From positions 37,479,242-37,543,241 of the forward strand of contig OX438743.1 of NCBI GenBank assembly GCA_949316235.1: 64,000 nucleotides of DNA, read 5' to 3'. The stretch is from Oegoconia quadripuncta. Lineage: Eukaryota; Arthropoda; Insecta; Lepidoptera; Autostichidae. Position 1 is the first letter of the stretch, and the number at the start of each line of letters is the position of its first letter. The notes below the pieces were generated by a model. It was given only the letters and a program-made list of their open reading frames with translations. It ran no database searches and had not been told where the DNA came from. Shown here in pieces: positions 41,271 to 52,553 of the stretch. The position numbers were made by a program, and so were the translations under genes.

Positions 41271-41632
41271 AAAAGTTAGTTATATGTTATAAATACTATG
41301 CTTATTTTATCGTTTAGTAAAAAAGGTCAAGTTCTATACATAACATTACGATTGACAAAGCTTTTAATTCATAAAAAATTACCGTGCGCTATTGATTATT
41401 GATCGATCGGCGCATATAACACCCGTTTTTTACGGTCGGAGGTTAAAAACCGTATCAAACCCTTTGCATAGGTTAAGACTAACTAGACGCACAAACAAAG
41501 GTACGTTGTTTTATAGAGAAGAGATGTTTATCGAAATAAATGTTTCACAATCAAATATTTAGTTTCACTAAATCACTATAGTGCTGTGTGGTTTCGACAC
41601 CTCCACGGGGATTTTCCACCAAAAATATCTAT

Positions 41633-41830
41633 ACATTTGCACGTTTCAACGGCGATGGGCTCACCCCCAGTCACGTGTGCATTTCTGTATATTTCTTAAG
41701 GTGAACCGTGGATGTTGTTTCAATAATTAGACTCTTAATGTTCGGAACATCTAAACACTATTGTTTGGGATATCTCGGACCACTCCATTTGGGGTAAAGT
41801 TTGTGACAATACGTATGTTTACTGAGACTG
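41633..41830 (+). repeat. Repeat family R4
   Basis: Caacggcgatgggctcaccc, gtgcatttctgtatatttct, taaggtgaaccgtggatgtt, cactattgtttgggatatct, accactccatttggggtaaa. Confidence 0.75.
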
Positions 41831-42303
41831 ACAGTTTTTATTTCACTCTACCCCTCCGCATCTCATGCCCCCCGGCCTTCATCTCGATTCCCTACTGCAG
41901 GTATACCCAAAAATAATAAACAAACATGCCAACCCCTCACTCTCCGCACATCAGAAGCACTTTCTCCATTATTCCGTCGGAAATTTTTGTCAATCAATCA
42001 AATATACTTTTGTGATGGATGACACCTTATTTTTCAAGGCAGCGAAGTATGTATAGAATGAAAATTAATCCTGTAGGGCACGTCACAGACGTTTGGCACG
42101 AATATTATTTTTTAAAGTTATTCGTCAGATCTACTTATACATATATTAAATAAAAATTCTTTATACAATTCTACATTGGATCAATGCCTTCAGAATTCAC
42201 ATCGACGTTGGCAGAAACAAACAAATGACCATATCGTTGTAACTAGTCACATTATTAGTTCCAATCATTGATTCCGAATCGAAATTTCCACAATTATACA
42301 GTT

Positions 42304-42375
42304 TTTTTTATGCACAACGGGTTGGTACTTGACCTCAATCACACTTGATGTTAAGTGAAGATGAGGTCGAAGGTG
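42304..42375 (-). mobile_element. SINE-B tail fragment
   Basis: T run, atgcacaacgggttggtact, tgacctcaatcacacttgat, gttaagtgaagatgaggtcg. Confidence 0.7.
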
Positions 42376-43377
42376 ACAGTGTTTTGAGTAAAAGCTTTTA
42401 TGAATGACTTAATAAATATCACAAATAAAAATAAATGTGAATGAATGAATGAACTTGTAAAATTATTACGAGGAAATACAATTATCAAGATGTATTATTT
42501 CATTGATTGAATAGAAGGCAGCATAGTACAAAAAGTTTTTTTTTATTTATGATAAAGATAATACAGTTGCGTGGATTCCAAGTATGTCGTGTAATGTTGT
42601 AGTCGTTCGACCACCTATTATCCTTTTTATATTACTCCTTCATATCGAGTTAAGTGCATTGGCAAAAATCACATATTAATTTCAGATATTTTTTGAGAAA
42701 GAGCACAGTTAGTTAGACTTTAATTAAATTAAAATTATTATTCACCTTTGCTGTAGGTGCCGCCTGTGTTCAAATAATTATAATTGTTTCATTAAGGAAA
42801 AGTCCCCCACTTCCATAAAAAATGTGCTACAATCAATCGTGAAAATCCCACGGGATTCGCAATGTTGCCAACAGGCATCCATTGTTGGATGAAGAATATG
42901 CTTTACTTACGAGAAATTAATTGCTTATTTTATTAGTCACAAAACAAGAGAAATACTCTATATACAAGAGATTACGGTAAATAACTGACTGCTGTTCTAG
43001 ATTCATTAAAGTGTGAAATGAAAGCTTTAAATTTTAAATACCTAATTTGGTATTATTGATTATTGAAATTTTATTTCCAAGATCATGGGTACAATAAAAA
43101 TGTTAAATATCATATGGTTTCCAATATAATCTGCTATTTATATTTGCAAGCCACGAATGGCAGATTATGTTGGAAACTTTATAATATTTAAGATATTTAT
43201 TATAAAATACAATACAATTTAAATTCGGTATTTACAATTTTCTTTCGATGACAATTTTGAAATACATACATACATAAAATCACGCCTGTTACCCGTAGGG
43301 GTAAGCATAGATTACAGACTTCCACTTGCTACGATCCTGACACAATTTTGAAATATCAGTTATAATATTGATTAAAT
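42376..43377. other. No recognised feature
   Basis: AT-rich; nothing assigned. Confidence 0.4.
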
Positions 43378-43560
43378 TTGTACGTTTCAACGGCGATGGG
43401 CTCACCCCCTGTCACGTGTGCATTTCTGTATATTTCATAAGGTGAACCGTGCATGTTGTTTCAATCATTAAACTTTTAATTTTTGGAACACCTCGACACT
43501 ATTGTTTGGGATATCTCTGACTACCCCATTTGGGATACAGGTCGTGACGTTATGTATGTA
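43378..43560 (+). repeat. Repeat family R4
   Basis: Caacggcgatgggctcaccc, cctgtcacgtgtgcatttct, ataaggtgaaccgtgcatgt, actaccccatttgggataca. Confidence 0.75.
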
Positions 43561-43639
43561 TGTATTGCTCAAAACGGCCATTTTCTTTATAATCGTGAAT
43601 TTTGGAAAATAACGTATCAAAGTTATTTAGGTATTATTT

Positions 43640-43740
43640 ATATTAGGCGTGTCAAGTGCAGGTCAGAGCGATTCTGGTTTTAAAATGAAATAATAATTTA
43701 TCCAATGAGGGCGCCCCTGGACAGAATAAATCTTCTTAAG
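43640..43740 (+). pseudogene. LINE coding fragment
   Basis: RRVKCRSERFWF and, in the next frame section, PMRAPLDRINLL correspond to CICRSERFVRS and TMRALLEGINTL in the RT frame at 54791-55525. Short and broken. Confidence 0.45.
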
Positions 43741-43989
43741 TGCACACACCCCACAATGTTAGTATTTCTAAATTGTTCTAGAGTTGTATATTTACTGTAC
43801 CATTATCATATTTTAGCAACTACAGAACTAGACACTCGTGGGGCCGTCGCATTCGTTTTCGTTTAGCGAAGTTATAATGCAACATCTGGCGCGGTCAGTC
43901 TCGTACGAGTGAATTCAATAAGAATTTACAAATAGTAGCAGATAATTTTAGTTAGCATATAAGTTGTTTTAGCGGAACATAATTCTGTC

Positions 43990-44110
43990 CGAAGCGGAAG
44001 TAGCAATGCAATAAGAAGAAATGTAATTAGCCCTATATTTCCAGTGCATTTAAATGGGCATTTAACAAATGATATCATATATCTTACGTCGAAATAAATG
44101 CATGAAGTAC
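43990..44110 (+). mobile_element. LINE tail B
   Basis: Gtccgaagcggaagtagcaa, ttagccctatatttccagtg, catttaacaaatgatatcat, atatcttacgtcgaaataaa. Confidence 0.6.
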
Positions 44111-44117
44111 ACCTACA

Positions 44118-44435
44118 CCTAGGCATTGAGGATCGGGAGAGGGCTTCCCTCTCGTCCGGGGGATGGCAACGCTCGCTGCACGTTGCCCGAGGGTCGCGAT
44201 CTGGGTGTCGTCCTAACGGGCCCTGTCGCGCTTCATACCGCTCGCTCATCACGTGTGAGGTGCGACAGCACGCCTTGTGGGGAGGGGAGACCTGGAAGCC
44301 GCCTATGCGTACCCAGGTCCTCCCTACTGCCGAGGAAGGTCACTGCAGGGTTTTAGTGGGTATACGTAGGTAGGGAGGGAGGGAAGTCCCACGTCACCGT
44401 CTCGCTGATCTTCATTTCCCCGCGTAAAAAAAAAG
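44118..44435 (+). mobile_element. R1-like LINE, plus strand copy
   Basis: Starts gatcgggagagggcttccct, corresponding to the last part of the coding region at 6245-6300, and continues through ggcaacgctcgctgcacgtt, cttcataccgctcgctcatc, acccaggtcctccctactgc, cgaggaaggtcac, ttttagtgggtat, to ttcatttccccgcg and a 9-base A run at 44427-44435. The TAG stop of the LINE frame has become TGC-context here, so the end is diverged. Overlapping ORFs are not genes. Confidence 0.8.
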
Positions 44436-44896
44436 TCTAGACATTGAATTTATTTAAGGCAAAGGAACATAAACTATTATTAATACAGTTTGATGATTAA
44501 CATAAATGTTGCCATTTAGGAAAACAATAGCTTCATCTAAGTCGCACCACTGATTTGACATACTAACACCAAATTGAGCAGAATAGTAAGAAAATTAACC
44601 GTATTCTCCAGCGACTTTCGTCGAGCAGTAGGCAACGAGACGTTACAGTTATATTAATGAAGTGGGTCCAGTAAAGAGGCCTTTGGGAATACAGGTGAGG
44701 TGTACTCCGACAAGTTGCCATTACGATAATTAAATATAATACTTGTAGATACAAGATGCGAGGAGTTACTCAATAGTCGCGACGATAGAGCTTTGAACAT
44801 GGGCTCTGCAGCCCAAGGTGCGAGAAACATTTCGTAGTTTTTAGGGTTCCGATGTCAACAATGCTATTTCCGTGTTGTCTTAGCCTAGAGGCTCTT
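44436..44896. other. No recognised feature
   Basis: Nothing assigned; a ttagggttccgatgtcaac motif at 44846 may be a repeat end. Confidence 0.3.
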
Positions 44897-44995
44897 AATC
44901 AATCAATGAAGTATACTTTATTGCACAACAAATACGGATTACATTTGTTAAAGAAACTTTATATACAATTGTACAACTAGGCGGTCTTAGTACCA
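44897..44995 (-). mobile_element. Jockey-like LINE 3' end, (TTGA)n tail
   Basis: Aatcaatcaatgaagtatac, tttattgcacaacaaatacg, caattgtacaactaggcggt, cttagtacc. On the minus strand it ends tgcaataaagtatacttcat, tgattgatt. It shares its ggcggtctta block with 8679-8710. Confidence 0.55.
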
Positions 44996-45009
44996 GAAAG
45001 TTATAATTG

Positions 45010-45340
45010 GCATGGGTATCATCATCATCATCATCAGCCCGTAAACATCCCACTGCAGGGATATAGGCCTTCCCTCGTATTATGAGGGAGTATGGGCCAT
45101 AGTCCACCACGCTGGCCCAATGCGAGTTGAGTTTTCGCATGCTTTTGAATTTTTATTTCTCAAGCTTGCAGGTTTCCTCACGATGTTTTCCTTCATCGTT
45201 TAAGTGCAGTCGAATAAATGCACATAAGTAATTAAATTAAATTTAAAAACTCATTGGTACATGGCCTGCCTTGTAATGAATCGAACCTGGGCCTTCCAAA
45301 TTGGAGACCGCGTCTTAATCGCTGAGTCACCGACGCTCCT
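45010..45340 (-). mobile_element. SINE-C, longest copy
   Basis: Catcatcatcatcatcagcc, cgtaaacatcccactgcagg, gatataggccttccctcgta, gggccatagtccaccacgct, then catggcctgccttgtaatga, atcgaacctgggccttccaa, ctgagtcaccgacgctcc. The minus strand therefore has a tRNA-like head at 45340 and a gatgat tail at 45010. Confidence 0.8.
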
Positions 45341-45363
45341 TACCGTATACCGTAGATACATAA

Positions 45364-45728
45364 TAAAGGTCTTAGCTTACGTGACGGGCAATTTCTCGGA
45401 CGGAACGGAGACGGGACAGGTATAGTTCCTAACGTGAAAGTGATTTTAAAACATACTTACAGGACGGTGTTCAACGATAGTCGTGCTAGTGCTGCAACCA
45501 TATTTCAGCACAAAATGTTCGATTTTACTTTTGAAGAACTAGCAATGGTTGCCGTAGTATTAGATGAAGAAGATGCCATAACGATGTTTTTTCTATTGCC
45601 GTCCCGTTCCGCCCGTGTTTCTCGCCACGTGTATTTTATTGCTATGTTTTTAAATGCAACGATGTCAAAAAATCGTCCCGTTCCGTCCGGCACGAGAATA
45701 AACACGTCACGTATGCTAAGACCTTTAA
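45364..45728 (+). mobile_element. PIF/Harbinger-like deletion derivative
   Basis: Ends aggtcttagcttacgtgacg (45367) and the complement of aggtcttagcatacgtgacg (ending about 45725) are flanked by TAA on both sides (45364-45366 and 45726-45728), the three-base target usual for PIF/Harbinger. Subterminal ggacggaacgg-gacggga motifs face each other at 45398-45415 and, inverted, at 45675-45690. Between them lies a short transposase-like frame. The total of about 365 bp is far below autonomous length. Confidence 0.65.
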
Positions 45729-45748
45729 TCGCCCCGACAAAGTGGTAA
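45515..45748 (+). pseudogene. Remnant of a Harbinger-type transposase N-terminus
   Basis: ATG at 45515 opens MFDFTFEELAMVAVVLDEED followed by AITMFFL. Insect HARBI1-like transposases often begin with a hydrophobic ..EElA..A..LdeEee segment, and the element context (TAA target, facing inverted ends) agrees. After about 22 codons the frame runs into terminal inverted-repeat sequence, so the DDE catalytic part is deleted. The link to the family rests on a short segment. Confidence 0.45.
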
Positions 45749-47099
45749 AATGAAATCTTGAAAAATATTTTTATCAGGATTGTCTGCCCAAGAGGTACCT
45801 CCTCTATGATTAATAGCACGGATACGATATTTTGCATAAACGGTTACACTAGAATAATTTTATTTTTTTAATCAAGCTTCGGGATTCGGAATTATAACAT
45901 CTTATCTTGGAGCTCATCTGATGGTGGTGCCAGGAGGTGGATGGTGAAACTCTTCTATGGCTACTAGTAAACCCCTCGAGTTTCATATCATTCGTTTTTC
46001 ATTCGTATCGAGCATATGATGATGGAGCCAAGAGGTGGATGGTGGAACTCTAGCGTGTCTTTTAGTTTTTATAAACAGCCAGCTACAAAAAGTACAACAT
46101 AAGCGATTTGATTACACCTGCTTTAAACAAAAAACCAAACAGTTTTCGAATGCTCACAAAAAATTATGCTATAATTTATTTTGTTTTTGTATAAATCTAA
46201 GCACACGTAAATGGATTTGGTCGTTTCACGTCTGTTTACGCCAGTCACGTACGAAACGGACCCACGGGCCTAATCCGCGATTACTGGTTTTACTGTTAGC
46301 GTTAAATCTTGCGTCCCTCTCCATTATTTTACGTGATTACGGCGGTAAACTCCTCTACTCCTATTAACGAAGGTAATTCTGGAGACAGACACTAATGAAT
46401 TAAGTTTACACGACAGCATTGACAGTGGGGATGTTAATAAGGCTAATAGTGTATTTATGATGTGACTGAATACTTAGAATTTTGGTGTCGTTCCTTGTGA
46501 ACTTGTATACATATTTTAGTAAAAGCGGAGTATATTTTGGGTTAAGATCAATGCTTAATGAGAGATCTTTATGGTAAGAAGTGAGCAATGTTGTATGCGT
46601 GTACATTGCTTTTTTGAAGCGCGTGTCGGGCTACGCACAGTGTAGGGCTTCGTAGTTCCTAGTCACAATAATGCTTTTTGTTGTTTGATAAATAATTTTG
46701 AACGGACAATACATTTTATGAGTATTTCGACTATTACTCATTAACTTGTTAAGCCTAGCTATAATAGTTATCCATTGATCGTTGTGAATTTTTGCAGTTA
46801 TCCAAAATCAACCGTTTAAGACGAGGACACTTGACTCTAACAAAAATTTGCACATAAGGACTTAATATTTCGCTAACGGATCCCTGAATCGGAAACTGTT
46901 CAAGAAACCTATAATTTTTGAACGACCTATCCAATGACATCGTGTGATGGAGTATAAAAGGAAAATCAAGGTTTAATTTTACCACTTTCCCGGCGTAGTT
47001 AATATGTAAATAATTAATACCCATATACCCATGCCAAATTACAGTTTTCTAGAAGTACGAGCGTCAGAGTTAAGCCGCGGATAGACAGAGGGATATATA
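45729..47099. other. Mostly unassigned
   Basis: 45905-46045 holds two near copies of gaggtggatggtg[g/a]aactct and is related to 19040-19180. Other ORFs (46035-46367 plus, 46755-47024 minus) have no recognised motif. Confidence 0.35.
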
Positions 47100-47190
47100 T
47101 CGCATAAGTTTTAAATAGGGCATATTAGGTAGGTAAGTGAAATAGAAGGTAGTGGCATAGGTAGTTTATTTTTTTTTTCAAAACCATCAT
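47100..47190. mobile_element. MITE M3, one end
   Basis: Aaatagggcatattaggtag, gtaagtgaaatagaaggtag, tttttttttcaaaaccatca. The left end only. Confidence 0.6.
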
Positions 47191-47892
47191 AGATTATAGC
47201 GTCAAGTTTAATAAACCTATAAACCCTCCTAAATACATCGCTTCATAAAGTAGGTACGTATTATGGTTACGGAGAAGAAGTGACAAAAAGTTAACTCGGC
47301 ATCGCCAAAAATTCATGAATTCTGTAATAACCCTTATACTGAGTTATTTTTAAATGACCCTTAAATTTCTGATTTTTAAAATTCAATACATATTCTAGTA
47401 TTTTTGTAATTGTCTGTCTTACGAAAGATGAGCTAACGTTGTTCAGTATTACGAAATTATTTATATTAATTAATCATTAATACTTTCATTACAAGCTTTT
47501 ATTACAACAGACTTTAATTTGATATATAGAAATGTGACTAAAAAAATAGCACATTGTGTCGATACGCCAGAAACAGACAACCGGTACCACAGTAACCTCT
47601 AGAACATTCATTGGTGCACGAAACCTAACCAATTCTGCAATTTAAAACGACGAAAAGAAAACCATAGGTACCTAATAAAACCAAAAACCTAACCGTCGCT
47701 ACATCTCGTTTTAACTATATATTCTCCTGAAAGAGAAAACAAGACAAAACGAATATCTGCGAATGTTTGGTTGGTGCCATTCATCAAATCAGTTTTGTAT
47801 AAATAGAATATCCATATTTCAAATTCGATATGGAAACGAAATAACCGAGGAATTAACGATTACAAACAGTCGCCAAATTTTCATATCACTCA

Positions 47893-48665
47893 GTTTATTG
47901 CAGAGAGATGATTCCGTTCCATTTTTAGGTATACCTGAAATTGGAAGCTGTATTTATTAGGTATAGCTGTACTCTGATTGTAACAGAGTAGCATGGATTT
48001 CAAAGGATTTCCATCAAAGCCGAATGCAGTGCACCGAAAAGTAATTAATTTGAGTACGGAGACTATCAAATAACATATATAGGGGATAGGACAAAGCAAC
48101 TCATTTAGTAACAAAGGACTCCAATACACGCTATGTAAATGTATGACTATGCACAGTTGCATTAGATTTTTGAACTAATTTTAGAAAGAAAGAAAGAAGA
48201 AAGAAAGAAAGAAATTTATTTATTTTGATAACATTAATTGGTACAAATGGTGGTAACTAAACATAAGAACATTGGTTATCAAAAAAGGTTACCACTCAGC
48301 ATAAGCCACTGTAGCGGTCGCTCTTGCAGCGCTGATCTTCCGTGGCACCTGTAGTGTGTTTTACGAGTTTTCAAATAGGTATACTATATACAAACATAAT
48401 GTCACGACCTTTATCCCAATTGGGGTGGTCAGAGATCCCAAACAATAGTGTTTGGGTGTTCCAAACATTAGAAGTTTAAAGATTGAAACAACATCCACGG
48501 TTCACCTTATGAAATATACAAATATTCACACATGACAGGGGGTGAATCCACCGCTGTTGGAACGTGCACATCTATAGATGATTTTTGGTGGAAAGTCCCT
48601 TAGTCGCCTATTATGACACCCACGGGAAGAGATGGGTTGGTTCTAGTCTATTCGAGTGCCGAAAT
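47893..48665 (-). repeat. Repeat family R4, long copy with LINE insertion
   Basis: Collinear with 22555-23110 (ggtatacctgaaattggaag, gtaattaatttgagtacgga, cacagttgcattagattttt, caaataggtatactatatac, gacacccacgggaagagatg). It is interrupted at 48181-48361 by a LINE tail. The comparison gives the empty-site sequence directly. Confidence 0.8.
48181..48361 (-). mobile_element. LINE 3' end with (GAAA)n, inside R4
   Basis: Aaagaaagaaagaagaaaga, aagaaagaaatttatttatt, ttgataacattaattggtac, ... cttccgtggcacctgtagtg. The junctions duplicate tttta (left taatttta, right tgttttacg), absent as a duplication in the empty site at 22850. Confidence 0.7.
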
Positions 48666-49289
48666 CACGTAAACTACTCATCTAATATGACAATTCTATA
48701 TTTATCTTTGATTCACGCGGGAATATCTTCTATAATCTTTCGGAGAATTCTGGCTCGGACAGCATTCTCAACTTGTTTGGTTCTACGTAAGTGGTTGCCT
48801 GGATCGTAATTGTTGATATACTTGTCCATAAGTGTGATACACGTTTGGCTGATGGCTTACTTTTAAAGCGATTTAAAAATTACTGAGGGTTCATACTCAT
48901 TTAGTGCAAAAGTACGGGGAAATGTTTGTAATTATTTTGACAAATATTTGAATTTAAAAACAATAAAGAAATTAAAAAAAAGCTTTCACTGTAATTTTAT
49001 TGTTTTCTTCGAACTTCGACCGGAAAATTGATCGACTTTCCTGTCAAAAAAATTGTTGAAATTAATAAAAAACAACGTTTATTTTAACTTTGAAAATTGT
49101 AACATTAAAGAGTTATAAAAAGGTAAACGCTTGAAAAGTTTACAAGTTTCAGTTTTCAAAATTTTCAATATTAGGTAGGTACTCTAATTAGTGCACTGTA
49201 CATAGTCTCACGTTTCACGGTTAAACGTTGTGCCACTACATAATGCTTTCTAAAAGGAGCTAGGCTTCATATCCAAGTTAAAACATTCA
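48666..49289. other. No recognised feature
   Basis: AT-rich; nothing assigned. Confidence 0.35.
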
Positions 49290-49345
49290 TTAGAAACTCG
49301 GAAATACAGACAGACAAACTTTCGCATTTATAATATTAGTCTGGA
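49290..49345 (+). repeat. RTE-like tail repeat, 3' end only
   Basis: Gaaactcggaaatacagaca, gacaaactttcgcatttata, atattagtctggag. Confidence 0.55.
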
Positions 49346-49354
49346 GTATGAATG

Positions 49355-49495
49355 GATTGAAAGACGGACGACCTGATGAAGTTCGCGGGAAGCCGCTGGA
49401 TGCATGGCGCTACCAACCGTTCGCTCTGGAAATGAGGAGGCCTATGTTCAGCAGTGGCCGCCTGTGGCTAATATGATGATGATGATATTCACTCT
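49355..49495 (+). mobile_element. LINE 3' end (agcagtgg / gatgat type)
   Basis: Gacggacgacctgatgaagt, ccgctggatgcatggcgcta, ctctggaaatgaggaggcct, atgttcagcagtggccgcct, gtggctaatatgatgatgat. The coding trace KTDDLMKFAGSRWMHG fits the RTDDL.k.aG.rWm..a.dR..W LINE ending. 58395-58505 and 59765-59900 are similar. Confidence 0.6.
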
Positions 49496-50017
49496 TTGAT
49501 GATTCTATGATGATTATACTCTCATATTCTGAGTCCGAAGATTTCTTACATCCAATCCTTGATATACTCATTTACACACATTCGCACACATTCACCCATT
49601 ACACGCTCTGCTCAGTAGTTTTTCCGAATGCATCATGTATGATGATAACTGATCCCAAGATTTTATCGTAGGGCTGGGCACCCACATACACCACTCAAAT
49701 CATAATACATAAACTAGTCAGAAGGAACTTTATTCATTGTACATTTTATTACTGTGATGATCACTTATGGATACCAATGTTATGTATCACCCAGTTGGCA
49801 ATCAGCAACTACTAATGTACAGTGGACGCTATAGTACAGGTTTAGACCCATTTTAGCGGCAATTAGTCCCTCCCAAAATATTTTTTACAGATTGTACTTT
49901 TAAGTAGGCTTTCAGGAAATAAACATTATTTATTTATTTTATTTATTTATGATGATTGGATTCAACCTGTATCGATGTAGGTTAGTGATCATGAAATTTT
50001 CATGCACAACTGCCTCT

Positions 50018-50380
50018 GCATTACATCGCTTGTCGCTCGCGATGTAGGAGTGATACTGGGATAGTTGTATGTTTGGTCCAAGTGAATGAGCAGGACAAGT
50101 ATTATCTCGCCAGACATAAACGTTTATCGCGCCTGTCATGCTACGGGGACAGGTACGAGCGGGTAGCGCTTGACCTCAATCATACCAGCACTAGTAGCAT
50201 GACACGTGCGATAAACGTTTATGTCTGGCGAGATAATACTTGTCCTGTTCATTCACTTGGACGAAATATACAACTATCCCATTCTCACTCCTATGTCGCG
50301 CCCAACAAACGATGCCATGCTACGGGGGCTGATATTAAGTGACGATCAGGCGTAGGGTGGAAGCGCGCTCACTCTGAACC
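50018..50380. mobile_element. Fold-back MITE FB1 inside a SINE-B-like tail
   Basis: Arms 50018-50144 and 50194-50320 are imperfect reverse complements (for example acaagtattatctcgccaga, cataaacgtttatcgcgc against its complement). The spacer (50145-50193) carries gtagcgcttgacctcaatca, a SINE-B/LINE tail. After the right arm the tail continues (ctgatattaagtgacgatca, ggaagcgcgctcactctgaa). The same junctions occur at 8.3 and 9.1 kb. Confidence 0.75.
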
Positions 50381-50819
50381 CTCGACTTGCTTGGAAAAAA
50401 CTAGCTATCTTATCTCAAACAATAGTTCCGTGCCAAAAAAGTTACAAAAAGTACGCAGCCCTTATCTTTTAAACAAGAATATTTTGATTGATTATATCTC
50501 TTTCGTTACATTGCAATATGTATAACAAATGCGCTTACGTCGAACCCGACCTGTATGTGAAATGAACCAAAAAGCAGCCCATTGTTTTGGTAAATTAGGC
50601 GGGGTATACTCTCGCGACGAGCCTAACCGTAGGAAATTGAATAGCGATCTACTTAAACTCTCCCTAAGGGCATGTTGCGATACCTACGTACTGATAGGAA
50701 GGTAAACTCACTCGTGCATTATTGAAATTGAATTTAGTGTAGACCTGTACCTGAGATGTAATTACTTGTTGCTAGTAAATGTAAGACGTATTATAATGCT
50801 GGTAGAATTCTGGTAGAAT

Positions 50820-51335
50820 TCAAAGTTCAAGCATTTATTTCAACGTAATATGATATCATTTGTTGAATGTCAATTTAAATCTATTGGAAATAAAAATAGG
50901 GCTTAAGCATTTTTCGGTCAGCCAGTATGTCTAAGCTACCGCCGCTTCGGAACGGGAAATCATCTGTGGGAAAAGAAGCGGCGCAAGAAACCCACAGGAT
51001 AATTTTTTTTAAATATTATATAAAAGTATACAACTAATACAATTTTATAATTTTGGGAGCTGGGCGAAGTGTACCAAGCGTTTTTGTCATTCAGGTAAAG
51101 GTTATTTTGTAAGAACCGTTTTTTGTGGACTGTGTAGACTTGATGGGTACTATACGTGCTTCGAAATTTCGAATATTTCGAAAGCACGTGGTGAACATGG
51201 CGGTGTCGCCTAGGGCGATGACATGCGGCGCGTACGCCTGTCCAGCTTTTTCTCGTATTTCCTTATTTTCCGCTCTAAACTTTCTTCTGAATTTTCGCGT
51301 TTCCTCTTTTTTGACCTTGACATGGTCAATTTTTA
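50820..51335 (-). mobile_element. LINE tail B with upstream small ORF
   Basis: On the minus strand: small basic ORF (51323-51210), then 3' region with the coding-like end YPVGFLRRFFSHR near 51000-50960, then ggcggtagcttagacatact, ggctgaccgaaaaatgctta, agccctatttttatttccaa, tgaaataaatgcttgaactt. Its 3' end matches 19791-19944. It is the longest copy of this family in the window. Confidence 0.6.
51210..51323 (-). CDS. Small basic, coiled-coil-like ORF (37 aa)
   Basis: ATG at 51323 opens MSRSKKRKRENSEESLERKI, then RKYEKKLDRRTRRMSSP and a TAG at 51210-51212. It is almost entirely charged, with Lys/Arg/Glu spacing suited to a helix. Very similar lysine/arginine-rich starts are found on TE-encoded proteins in moths, according to my general knowledge. 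It lies in the same orientation as LINE tail B, just upstream. It may be the truncated N-terminus of a TE protein. Confidence 0.35.
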   Translation of the reverse strand: MSRSKKRKRENSEESLERKIRKYEKKLDRRTRRMSSP

Positions 51336-51339
51336 CTTA

Positions 51340-52340
51340 AAAACAACAAAAGAATCGAAATGCTAATAAAAAATTAAAAATCGTGTCGACCGCATGCCGC
51401 ACGAAAACGATAATGAAGTTGTACAGTAGAGGGCGTGGTGGGTATGCTTTATAATTTTTTTTAGGCTTTGGAGTCTAGTCTATTAGCTTTAAGCCGTGCC
51501 CAAAGGCTGACGGATACGACTACTACATGTCTTCTATATCATTTCGAGACTATGTAGCTCATACAATTGAAATGGAACTTCACTTAGGTAAGTTCGTTTA
51601 ATTTCTAACTATACAGTGTTTCGAAATTAGATACGGATTCTGTATATGTACAGTTTGAAACAGATTTAGTAGTGTTACGGTCGTCGCACCGTCGACTGTA
51701 CATAATATTACCGCTTTTACTTCAGCAAATTCAGCCTACCAGTGAACTACGCCTGCAGTTGAATCGAATAATCGATAAGTCAATGTTGAATATGACATCT
51801 TAATGAGGTCTAAGGCTTTCGCCTTAGACCTCCATCTGAAATCCTTGACATAAATAATGAGCAGAAATTGTAGCAGAAATTGTTTAATTTAGAGGCAATG
51901 AAAGGTCACTTTGGATCGTTAACTGTTGAAAATTCAAAGTTTCTAACTTATTATTATGCATAAAGACTTTTAAACGGTTATCAGGAGTTGATGTTAACCA
52001 TTTAAAAGTAGAAAAAGTGTAGTTATCTTTGCAACTGATACATGGTCATTATATGTCAATTGATATTTTATTATTCGATATGGTTTGCTATAAGTAAAGG
52101 AGTAAGTAAGAGTCTTGCCCATCACTAGTAAATTCATCATTCGGAGACAATTTCAATATGGCGGTTTGTTTACATAGCAATTTCCATAGAATGTTAGTTT
52201 AGCGTATATGGCTAAAATCACAACATATTCCAAAAACAAATTAAACTCATCAACGCTTCTAATAACAGACGAATCCAACAAAACTAAACCGTCTGAGTAT
52301 AAAATTGGCCTGTTACAATATTGATATGAACAAAAATAGG
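51340..52340. other. Mostly unassigned; 12-bp hairpin at 51805-51832
   Basis: 51805-51816 and 51821-51832 are exact complements (gaggtctaaggc) with a four-base loop. No T run follows, and there is no gene next to it that it could serve as a terminator for. Confidence 0.5.
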
Positions 52341-52553
52341 TATACGAATTTGGCAGAGGTGGCTCAGTCGGTCGGCTTCTACACGGGAAACCACTTAAAA
52401 CATTAAATATGGACGTCAGCTTCGTCGGCGTAGTCGGTTCATATCCTGGTACGTCCAAATATGCTGCATATTCGCCGGACAATGATCTCGGCGACTGTTA
52501 TTGTTACAAAAATAATCTAATGTATTATTGAACAGTTTCCAGACTGTGTGCGA

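Noticed and set aside
45505..45837. 110-codon minus-strand ORF
   Set aside because: It is antisense to the Harbinger-like element and has no motif.
51805..51832. Transcription terminator
   Set aside because: The 12-bp stem is perfect but there is no T run or nearby gene, and intrinsic terminators of this kind do not apply to insect Pol II genes.
52345..52480. Possible tRNA-like sequence (gtggctcagtcggtcgg, cggttcatatcctggta)
   Set aside because: Box A and box B analogues are too far apart and there is no acceptor stem. At most a decayed SINE head, too weak to list.
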